Shown one piece after another: positions 6,736 to 13,425 of a DNA stretch of 13,902 nucleotides; position 1 is the first letter of the stretch, and every line of letters begins with the position of its first letter. Made by a program: the position numbers and the translations under genes. Origin of the DNA: an uncultured Clostridia bacterium (GTDB taxonomy: Bacteria; Bacillota; Clostridia; UBA1381); NCBI GenBank assembly GCA_905235885.1, contig CAJONM010000090.1:1-13902 (forward strand), read 5' to 3'. A model generated the notes under the pieces. The model ran no database searches, was not told the DNA's origin, and worked only from the letters and a program-made list of their open reading frames with translations.

Positions 6736-6764
6736 TTGATTTTTTTTGCGAGCTGTTGTATAAT
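6736..6764 (+). promoter_or_regulatory. Promoter of the TetR-family gene
   Basis: TTGATT (6736-6741) and TATAAT (6759-6764) have a 17-base spacer; the start of transcription should fall near 6771, about 26 bases ahead of the ATG. The -10 is embedded in TTGTATAAT, which resembles the TTGTATACT of the efflux promoter. Confidence 0.8.
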
Positions 6765-6796
6765 GATTGCAAGAGTATAAAACACGGGGGGCGGCT

Positions 6797-7366
6797 ATGG
6801 ACAGACGCGCAAAGAAAACGGAAAAAGCGTTTATCGCGGCTCTTTTTGTCTTGCTGGAGAAAAAAGAGCTTAATAAAATAACGATAAAGGAGCTGTGCGA
6901 GGAGGCGGATATGAACCGCAGCACATTTTATCTGCATTATTATGATATATATGACCTCATGGATAAAACGGAGCAGCAGTTTATAGATAATATTTTTGAT
7001 ACTATCTCCGACCAGTTTCTTGATCTGTCCGACAGCGTTATGCAAACCTTTGATCATATCAAAATGAATAAGGATCAATACCGCATCCTCTTTTCCGTTG
7101 ACAACGGCCGGCGGTTTGTATTGAAGCTGTTTGACGCGCTTACCGGCAGGCATCTGCCACAGGTGAAAAAAGCCTTCCCCGAATACAATGAGGACGCGGC
7201 AAAAAATATATGTATGATATATGTCGGCGGCGCGATCGCGCTGCTTTACGGATGGATAGTTGAAAATGACTGCGAGATCGAGCCGAAAGAGCTTCTTAAA
7301 ACGCTCAATGATATAATTGACAGGGTGCATGAACTCAAATACACAATTCCACAAGAGGGGGCGTAA
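6797..7366 (+). CDS. TetR/AcrR-family transcriptional regulator
   Basis: A 189-residue DNA-binding regulator, normally a dimeric repressor released by a small ligand. The N-terminal helix-turn-helix is clear: ITIKELCEEADMNRSTFYLH (about 29-48) followed by YDIYDLM. The C-terminal ligand domain ends with YVGGAIALLYGWI, a pattern common in DhaS-like TetR relatives of Firmicutes. The ATG at 6797 follows a G-rich stretch; a TTG at 6767 lies at or upstream of the predicted transcript start and is rejected. It is the only plus-strand gene here. It is divergent from the ABM gene and convergent with the efflux operon, an arrangement typical of local regulators of efflux. Autoregulation and control of both neighbours are inferred, not shown. 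Confidence 0.92.
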   Translation: MDRRAKKTEKAFIAALFVLLEKKELNKITIKELCEEADMNRSTFYLHYYDIYDLMDKTEQQFIDNIFDTISDQFLDLSDSVMQTFDHIKMNKDQYRILFSVDNGRRFVLKLFDALTGRHLPQVKKAFPEYNEDAAKNICMIYVGGAIALLYGWIVENDCEIEPKELLKTLNDIIDRVHELKYTIPQEGA

Positions 7367-7395
7367 AAACAAGTATCTACAGCCCCCAAATTTTT
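7357..7395 (+). terminator. Possible terminator after the TetR gene
   Basis: GGGGGC (7357-7362, inside the last codons) pairs with GCCCCC (7382-7387). An inner GTA/TAC pair may extend the stem, and TTTTT follows at 7391-7395 after AAA. The loop is large. It works better for the plus strand than for the convergent efflux operon, which has no T-run on its side. Confidence 0.45.
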
Positions 7396-7399
7396 ATGA

Positions 7400-8536
7400 T
7401 CAGTTTTGTATTTCCGATTCATGGTATAGTATCTGATATGCTCTCGATGTCAGATACGCGCCTATTTCCGCGTCAACACGGCTCAGCTTCAACTCGTTGA
7501 GCTCCTGCACCGAGGTCAGATACTGCGAGGCGGTGGACAATCCAAGCTCATATGAGGTCTTCTGCGCGTCCGCCTGCTGCTCTTTAAGATCTATAGCCTT
7601 ATCTATGTAGTCAAGCTTACCGTATGTGCTTACCATAGTGTTATACGAGTCCCTGAGCGCAAGTCTGAGATTGCATATGTTGTCATTATATTCCGCCTCC
7701 GCCTTTGCGTAAGCGTATTTCTGCTCCTGATATTCATACATTGATGTCGTATACATTGACTTGTATGTTTTTGTCAGCTCATTCTGCAACGCCAGCGATA
7801 TATCGAGATTGAGCTTGTTGGCAGTTTTGTCAAGCCCGTCAAGCGCCTGAGCAAGCGGCGTCTGATCCATGGGCTGTCTTTGAAATTCGCCTGTCAGAAC
7901 TATTTCCTTATCATCTGGATATGACATCAGCTGCTTTAGCTCGCAATACATATAATCACGGCTTCTTACGGCGTCATCATAGTCGTTCTGCGCCGATATG
8001 AGCGCCAGCTCAAAGCTTTGCGCCTCTATCGCTCCGATCACTCCCTGCTCCTTTTTCATATCCGCGTGCTGCTTGTTTTCAAGCGCGTTATCAAGAGCGT
8101 CGAGGGCAACCTTTACCTTCTTATCGGCATTAAGACAGCTGTAGTATTTGTTTTCAAGCTTTACCGTAAGCTGATACTTTGTCTCGCTCAGCGTGCGCTT
8201 GGCAATGGTCACCATAGCGTCATTATAATAATTGACATAGCCGCTTGTCAAAAGGAAGGTGTCCATATCATCAACGCCCGGCGCGGTCACCTTGTATGCG
8301 GCATAGGTATCGTTTACTCTGTAGCGCAAGAGTATCTTTGCCTTTCTGGACATTTCGTATGATTTAAGGCTTTCCTCGTCAGCCTTGACAGCAAGGCTGT
8401 TTTCGAGCATATATTCCACCGCTTCATCAACGGTAAATTTTTTCACCGTTCCTTCTTCCTTTGCAAACGCATTTTGCATCGGCAATACGGCCGCCGCCGC
8501 GGATATAAGGCATACCAGCCTTGTGATCATTTTCAT
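7400..8536 (-). CDS. TolC-like efflux protein (outer-membrane-factor family), secreted
   Basis: The third gene of the efflux operon, 378 residues, starting 5 bases after the RND stop. It has a signal peptide cleaved after about residue 25 (AFA) and then two internally similar helical halves, as in TolC. Repeat 1 begins with TVDEAVEYMLENSLAV; repeat 2 ends with the family-like ELGLSTASQYLTSVQELNEL, then a long helix. True TolC proteins are usually over 430 residues and carry beta-strand inserts that build the outer-membrane barrel. Here the first insert (about 70-100) is short and the second (about 262-270) is nearly absent, so a full barrel looks unlikely. The start at ATG 8536 gives the signal peptide; an in-frame upstream start at 8749 would add 71 residues without similarity inside the RND gene. 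It probably forms the outer part of the pump conduit in or beyond the cell wall. No lipobox is seen. Confidence 0.8.
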   Translation of the reverse strand: MKMITRLVCLISAAAAVLPMQNAFAKEEGTVKKFTVDEAVEYMLENSLAVKADEESLKSYEMSRKAKILLRYRVNDTYAAYKVTAPGVDDMDTFLLTSGYVNYYNDAMVTIAKRTLSETKYQLTVKLENKYYSCLNADKKVKVALDALDNALENKQHADMKKEQGVIGAIEAQSFELALISAQNDYDDAVRSRDYMYCELKQLMSYPDDKEIVLTGEFQRQPMDQTPLAQALDGLDKTANKLNLDISLALQNELTKTYKSMYTTSMYEYQEQKYAYAKAEAEYNDNICNLRLALRDSYNTMVSTYGKLDYIDKAIDLKEQQADAQKTSYELGLSTASQYLTSVQELNELKLSRVDAEIGAYLTSRAYQILYHESEIQN

Positions 8537-8541
8537 TCCGA

Positions 8542-11500
8542 TCAATCCCTTTCCTGTTCTATTATTGAGTATATGGTAGGAACCATTACAAGGTTGAATA
8601 CCATACATATCGTAAGCGCCGCCATCAGCAGTATCGACATTCCCACAAATAAGGTCTGTCCCGACATTGCAAGCGGCAAAAATCCCAAAACGGTCGTCAT
8701 CGTGCTCATGAGTATCGGACGGAGCCGCTTTTCTCCGGCTATGCGGCACGCGTCATCTATTTTCGCGCCGTTGCGCCGCTCCGTGTTTATGAAATCGACG
8801 AGAACTATCGCGTTTGCCAATACGATACCGAGCATACTCAATATGCCAAGCTCGGCAAAAAAGCTGACCTGCATACCCAATATCACAAGAGTTGCTATAC
8901 CCGTCACGGCGCCCAACGGCACTGACGAGAACAGGAGCAACACCTGTCTGAAACGCGAATACTGCAAATACAGGATGAGGAATATTATAAGCACCGAGAT
9001 CGCTCCGGCAGTTTTTATTTTATCTGTCGCTTCCTTACCTGCGTTCTTCTCACCCTTATATTCAAATGATATGCCATCCGGTACATCGAGCTTTTCAAGC
9101 TCCTTCTCAAATTCGGTTTGGAGCGAGCTGGAGCCGTAGCCCTCCTCAACATATCCGCCGACTACCGCGCCGCGCACGCCGTCAACATGCTTTATCGTGT
9201 TCGACTCCGCATGGAGCGCTATATCGGCAAACTGCTTGACCATATATTTATTTCCGCCCGATGATTTGACCTTATAATTGCCCAGATCATCAGTACCGCT
9301 AAGCTTTGTCTTTACATTTATATCATACTGTTTTCCGTTGCGGTAAAACACGGACGCGGTCCTGCCGCTTATTGCGATATTAAGCTCATTCTGTATCTCG
9401 GCGGTGGTGAGTCCGAGGGAATTTCGCTTGTTATCGTCTATGTTTACATAATATCCGTAGGTGGAATAATGGCTGTCGTTTGTTACGCCCTTGATCCCGT
9501 TCATACTCTTTAGTATATCAGCCGCCTGCGCCGATACCATATTTACATCGTCCATATTGTCGCCTCGCACATATGCCGCGACCGGCGCTTCCGAGGACGG
9601 GATTATTCCAAGCTCATCGGTAACCACATCAGCGCCTGTCACATTTGCGTCAAGCCAGTCCTGAACATAGTTTACCATCTGGTATGTCTTCTTGAACCGC
9701 TTTCCCTTTTTAAGATCGAGCTTGACGCATATATCGCCGTTCGAGTCGGACTCGCCTCTGTCGATGACGGAGAAGTTATATCGCGGCACGCATATGCCCA
9801 CACCCGAAACTACCATTTCCGATTCCGGCTGCTCGATAAGGAATGACTGGATCTGATCTACTATCTTTTCCGTCTTTGTAAGATCATTGGCAGTCTGGTT
9901 CGTTATCTTAACGAGCAGATATTCCTTATTGCTTTTTGGCAGAAGCTGCGTTGAGGACAGTGTGGCGATGATCCCGAACAATGCAAGCGCGGCAAAGGAA
10001 ATTCCTATCGCCTTTATCTTATGCTTGAACACAAGATTGAACAGGCTCTTATATAAAATGACCGATATGCGCTCGCCCTCCTGCGGCTTCTTTCCCTTTC
10101 CCCTCTCCCATACGGGCTTGAGGAACAGATAGCAGAATACAGGCGTTACAAATACGGACACCAAAAAAGATGTCACAATACTGATTACCGCTATTGCAGG
10201 TATCGCGAACGCTACCTGCTTATATGTACCTGTAAGAGTAAACATCGACGCAAATGCCGTCACTGTTGTTATCATAGACAGGAATACCGACAGCAGCACC
10301 GTTGATACTCCCTTTTTGCACGCTTCGAGCCTATCCATACCGGTATCGAGATATGTCTGGATAGAATCGCTTACAACGATCGAGTTATCTACCAGCATAC
10401 CCAGCACCATGATTAGTGCGGCAAGGGATACGAAATGCAGATTTACGCCAAACACCTTCATCATTATAAATGTCGCAAATATGATGATCGGGAGGGCGAT
10501 GGATACTATTATTCCGTTGCGTCGGTTCATGCCTATCATTACGACGAGCATAACTATTACTATCGCCTCGATAAGGTTTACTATGAAGTTATTTATATCA
10601 TCCTTTACATCATCGGATTGGAAATATACCTCATTTACAGTTATGTTCTCCGATAAGGTATCGCTAAAGCCTGCTATGGCGTCCTCTACCTCGTTTGCCT
10701 TTGATACGACATTTAGATCGTCCTTGAAATACAGTGCTACAAGGATGCTTTTTTCCTTGTCTACCATATAATATGCGCCGTCATCAGGCTCCTTTATCTC
10801 AATGTCGGCAATGTCGCTCAGTCTTACAAGCGTTCCGTCCTCCGAGGAGGATATCAGAATATTTTCTATTTCCTCAATGCTTTCGTATCGTCCGGAAGTC
10901 GTAACGGCTATTTCATTGCCCTCGACCTTCATATTGCCTATGGGCAGTATCGCATTGTCCGCGCTTATGATAGATGTTATCTCATAGAGAGATAGATCGA
11001 GGCTGTTAAGCTTCTGCGCGTCTACCGTTACCGACACCTCGCTGTCGTTATTTCCAAGTATCTTTATCTGCGACACGCCGTCAATCTGCTTCAGCCTGTC
11101 ACTGAGATTTGTCGCGCTTTGAGACAGGACATCGTTTGAAACGGAGTCGTTCCCCGTTACCGCCATGACAAGGCTTGCCGTATCCATGGCGTTCGCGTCT
11201 ACCGATATGGATGTCACACCCGACGGAAGCTCGTCAAGCAACTCGGTCATCTTTCGTCGCAGCTCGATAATATCCATATCAAGATCATCCTCGGATATAT
11301 TCTTATCAAACATAACGGATACTACGCTCGCGTTCGTCATAGACTGAGATGTGCTGCTGTCATAGCCGGTGACGCTCTGGCATTTGTTCTCGACCTTTTT
11401 CGTTATTTCTTTTTCTACCTCCTCGCTTGTGGCGCCGGGGTATATAACGGTCACGGTCGCCATCGGCAGATCTACCTTCGGGAACGATGAGCGAGGCAGC

Positions 11501-11598
11501 GTCATATACGAGAATATACCGCCTATTACGATAGCGATAAGGATTATAAATATTACCGTCCTTCGCTTTATCAGCGCGTCTACAAGCTTACCTACCAT
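8542..11598 (-). CDS. RND-family efflux permease
   Basis: A 1018-residue inner-membrane transporter of the resistance-nodulation-division superfamily, close to the usual length of about 1000-1060. TM1 is at about 12-31, then a large extracytoplasmic domain, TM2-6 (about 336-495), TM7 (about 527-550), a second large domain, and TM8-12 (about 865-1010). Family motifs include the LPRSSFP and YPGAT region after TM1, LVDNSIVVSDSI in TM4 and EKRLRPILMSTMTTVLGFLPL near TM11. In TM4 the first Asp (404) is kept but the second is Asn405, and the position of the AcrB TM10 lysine appears to be Ala928. ATG 11598 overlaps the fusion-protein gene by 11 bases and has GGACGGGA upstream; a longer frame from 11634 adds 12 unrelated residues. 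It is expected to export amphiphilic compounds or drugs, as SwrC does in Bacillus; the substrate is unknown. Confidence 0.95.
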   Translation of the reverse strand: MVGKLVDALIKRRTVIFIILIAIVIGGIFSYMTLPRSSFPKVDLPMATVTVIYPGATSEEVEKEITKKVENKCQSVTGYDSSTSQSMTNASVVSVMFDKNISEDDLDMDIIELRRKMTELLDELPSGVTSISVDANAMDTASLVMAVTGNDSVSNDVLSQSATNLSDRLKQIDGVSQIKILGNNDSEVSVTVDAQKLNSLDLSLYEITSIISADNAILPIGNMKVEGNEIAVTTSGRYESIEEIENILISSSEDGTLVRLSDIADIEIKEPDDGAYYMVDKEKSILVALYFKDDLNVVSKANEVEDAIAGFSDTLSENITVNEVYFQSDDVKDDINNFIVNLIEAIVIVMLVVMIGMNRRNGIIVSIALPIIIFATFIMMKVFGVNLHFVSLAALIMVLGMLVDNSIVVSDSIQTYLDTGMDRLEACKKGVSTVLLSVFLSMITTVTAFASMFTLTGTYKQVAFAIPAIAVISIVTSFLVSVFVTPVFCYLFLKPVWERGKGKKPQEGERISVILYKSLFNLVFKHKIKAIGISFAALALFGIIATLSSTQLLPKSNKEYLLVKITNQTANDLTKTEKIVDQIQSFLIEQPESEMVVSGVGICVPRYNFSVIDRGESDSNGDICVKLDLKKGKRFKKTYQMVNYVQDWLDANVTGADVVTDELGIIPSSEAPVAAYVRGDNMDDVNMVSAQAADILKSMNGIKGVTNDSHYSTYGYYVNIDDNKRNSLGLTTAEIQNELNIAISGRTASVFYRNGKQYDINVKTKLSGTDDLGNYKVKSSGGNKYMVKQFADIALHAESNTIKHVDGVRGAVVGGYVEEGYGSSSLQTEFEKELEKLDVPDGISFEYKGEKNAGKEATDKIKTAGAISVLIIFLILYLQYSRFRQVLLLFSSVPLGAVTGIATLVILGMQVSFFAELGILSMLGIVLANAIVLVDFINTERRNGAKIDDACRIAGEKRLRPILMSTMTTVLGFLPLAMSGQTLFVGMSILLMAALTICMVFNLVMVPTIYSIIEQERD

Positions 11599-13198
11599 CT
11601 GTCCCGTCCGCCTCCGCGACCTTGTCATTGTCATTGAGCGATTTTATGCCGGATGTCACTATCCGTTCGTTTGTAAGATTTTTCGCGCGTACCGTTGCGT
11701 CAAGCACCTCGCCCAGCTCGACCTCTATACGCGATACCGTATCGTCATCATTTACCTTGTAAACATAGTCTATGCCGTCTATATTTATAACGCTGTCGAT
11801 AGGTATGAACGCACCGTCGCACTGCTCCGTAACAAGCGATACATTCACTATCTCACCCATGGGCAGATCTTTATTATCGAACGATATATCAACCGTATAT
11901 GTACGCGTGGACTCATCCGGATATTGCGAAATCGTATCTATCTTTCCTTCGGTGTCGCCGTTTATCCGCACCGCCGTTATGTCCGCAAGCTTACTGTAAT
12001 CCTCAAGCGATACTCCTATGGATACAACCTTTGTTTCGGATTTGACGATAACTACCGGTGTTCCGGCACCGGTTATCTCGCCCTCTTTGAGCGTGACCGC
12101 CATAACATAGCCGTCCGCGTCCGCGATCAGGGTTGAATTGTCTACGGCGCGGTTTGCCTGCTCCGTTGACAGCTTCGATATTTTTGCCGCCGCCTCCTGG
12201 CTGCTTACATCCGCATTCATAGAATTTTTGAGATTGGCAAGCTCCTTATTAGCCGTTTCAAGCTGTGCCGCCGACTGCGCTCGCTGCGCGTTCAGAGTGT
12301 CAAGCTGGGCATACATCGCCTTTACCTGAGCCTTGTTTGCGGCAAGCTGAGTGTTCATCGCCGAGACCTCCTGCTTCTTTCCCTCAAGTGTCGCAAGGTT
12401 TGCCTCATGCGACGCCTTGAGCTGCTCAAGGCTCACCTCGTTTGATGACTGCTGTGCGACAGCCTGCTTGTATGACGCCTCCGCGTCATCATACTGTACC
12501 TGTATAGTTTCAAGTTCACTCTTTGATACCGCACCATTTTCATAAAGCGTCCTCATACGCTCCAGATTTGTCTTTGCCAGATCTACCGCCTCGCGCGTGC
12601 TTTCGAGCTTCTGCGCGAATGCGTTTATACTTGCTTTGACCGCGTCGATCTGCGCCTGATCCGTATTTACCGCCTTCTCAAGCGCGGCAACGCCCTGCTC
12701 GGCTATCGGTATGCTTGAGGCATAATCGTTTATTCCCTTCTCCGCCGCCGATATGCTCTGCTTATACGCGGATATATTGGAGTCTATCGCCTTTATGCCA
12801 GTTTTGAGCGTGTTTATATTGATCTGTGCGTTCGTTACATTTGTTAAATATGTAGCTTCCGTTTTATTTAGATTATTTTCAGAAATAAGGTCATTATTCG
12901 CGCTCTTCTGCGCTGAGTTTTCTATTTCCACCGCGTCAAGCTGAACGAGGATATCTCCTCCATGGACAAGCTGTCCCTTTTCAACATATATCGCCTCGAT
13001 CTTGCCGCCGGTCATAAACGAGTAGTTTTTGGTTTCTTTTGCCTTGACAATGCCCTGATAATCAAGCGTTACATCATAAAGAGATGTCATGACCGGCGCG
13101 GAGGTTATAAGCTTGGCGTCGCTCCTGCCGCCCTTGCATCCGCTGACAGCAATCGCCAGCACCGCTGATATGATAACAGATAATCCTTTTTTATACAT
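11588..13198 (-). CDS. Lipoprotein membrane-fusion (periplasmic adaptor) subunit of the RND pump
   Basis: The first gene of the efflux operon, 536 residues, longer than AcrA (about 400). The signal peptide ends in a lipobox with Cys21 (VSGC), so it is probably a membrane-tethered lipoprotein. Half-lipoyl pieces flank a very long Ala/Gln/Glu-rich coiled-coil hairpin: TGGKIEAIYVEKGQLVHGGD before it and IADADGYVMAVTLKEGE after it. The hairpin spans about residues 95-355, with its turn near 217-225 in RMRTLYENGAVS, matching the conserved RxxxLxxxxAxS tip that docks to TolC proteins. Beta-barrel and membrane-proximal domains follow. ATG 13198 is preferred, about 10 bases after GGGAAG; an in-frame GTG at 13216 would add six residues. 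It links the RND pump to the TolC-like protein. Confidence 0.93.
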   Translation of the reverse strand: MYKKGLSVIISAVLAIAVSGCKGGRSDAKLITSAPVMTSLYDVTLDYQGIVKAKETKNYSFMTGGKIEAIYVEKGQLVHGGDILVQLDAVEIENSAQKSANNDLISENNLNKTEATYLTNVTNAQININTLKTGIKAIDSNISAYKQSISAAEKGINDYASSIPIAEQGVAALEKAVNTDQAQIDAVKASINAFAQKLESTREAVDLAKTNLERMRTLYENGAVSKSELETIQVQYDDAEASYKQAVAQQSSNEVSLEQLKASHEANLATLEGKKQEVSAMNTQLAANKAQVKAMYAQLDTLNAQRAQSAAQLETANKELANLKNSMNADVSSQEAAAKISKLSTEQANRAVDNSTLIADADGYVMAVTLKEGEITGAGTPVVIVKSETKVVSIGVSLEDYSKLADITAVRINGDTEGKIDTISQYPDESTRTYTVDISFDNKDLPMGEIVNVSLVTEQCDGAFIPIDSVINIDGIDYVYKVNDDDTVSRIEVELGEVLDATVRAKNLTNERIVTSGIKSLNDNDKVAEADGTDGR

Positions 13199-13218
13199 TA
13201 AAAATACACTTCCCACGC

Positions 13219-13259
13219 ATTGTATACTATATTCATTAAAATCTTATACAGTATACAAT
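13219..13259. promoter_or_regulatory. Inverted-repeat operator over the efflux promoter
   Basis: Arms 13219-13232 and 13246-13259 are inverted copies of ATTGTATACTRTAT, identical at 13 of 14 positions, with 10 outer bases perfect, separated by 13 bases. One arm contains the -10 box and the other lies about 15-24 bases into the transcript, so a bound dimer or pair of dimers would block initiation. The -10 arm is not transcribed, so this is a DNA site rather than an RNA hairpin. The nearby TetR is the prime candidate. Confidence 0.65.
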
Positions 13260-13278
13260 CAAAGAAAAAAAAAGTCAA
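13250..13278 (-). promoter_or_regulatory. Promoter of the efflux operon
   Basis: On the minus strand TTGACT (13273-13278) and TATACT (13250-13255) are spaced 17 bases, with an A/T-rich upstream region. The predicted start is near 13243, about 45 bases ahead of the fusion-protein ATG. Confidence 0.85.
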
Positions 13279-13323
13279 TAATCAAATATGTATAATTATC
13301 CATTAATCGACATATTACCCCTC

Positions 13324-13360
13324 TTTGTCTATATAAGAAAGCAATTTCTTATATAGCAAA
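13324..13360. repeat. Hairpin with GCAA loop, copy 2 of the repeated element
   Basis: Arms 13329-13340 and 13345-13356 pair perfectly over 12 bp around GCAA; TTTG/CAAA can extend the stem past one bulged T. The core matches the hairpin at 45-86 exactly for over 20 bases while the outer stem differs in sequence but still pairs, which suggests the structure itself is kept. Confidence 0.65.
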
Positions 13361-13416
13361 AAAACATCGGTCATCTGCCGCGCCAAGTCGGGCGCAAGCG
13401 GGATACCGATGTTTTT
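13360..13416 (-). terminator. Terminator after the YARHG-domain gene
   Basis: Arms 13360-13371 and 13405-13416 pair over 12 bp, enclosing an inner GC-rich hairpin (CCGC/GCGG and GCC/GGC). The A-run at 13358-13364 gives a T-run on the minus strand, right after the stop of the gene to the right. It isolates the efflux promoter from that gene. Confidence 0.85.
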
Positions 13417-13425
13417 ATATATAGA

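Noticed and set aside
6745..6775. TTTGC...GCAAG inverted repeat over the TetR promoter as an autoregulatory operator
   Set aside because: The arms are only 4-5 bases with a wide gap and are too weak to support.
6689..7372. A 227-codon minus-strand open frame opposite the TetR gene
   Set aside because: The plus-strand TetR frame has a clear helix-turn-helix and promoter. The antisense product is hydrophobic low-information sequence with no family features and would cover the promoter region.
1978..7754. Further GTATAC sites as extra operators (inside the surface-protein gene at 1978-1983 and the TolC-like gene at 7749-7754)
   Set aside because: The bare six-base palindrome occurs about as often as chance predicts in 13.9 kb. 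These copies are inside coding sequence and lack the longer TTGTATACTRTAT match.
8537..8749. A 71-residue N-terminal extension of the TolC-like protein
   Set aside because: It lies entirely within the RND coding region or the short gap after it and would bury the signal peptide. The start at 8536, 5 bases after the RND stop, fits the operon.
11369..12136. A 255-codon plus-strand open frame across the permease/adaptor junction
   Set aside because: It is antisense to two well-supported genes, its protein is rich in Arg, Tyr and Ile with no recognisable domain, and it lacks a good ribosome binding site. It is a shadow of codon use on the other strand.
45..13360. The two palindromes as ends of a composite mobile element carrying the whole 13-kb region
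   Set aside because: There is no transposase, integrase or target duplication, and the enclosed genes include core aromatic biosynthesis. Each palindrome is better explained by its position next to a terminator.
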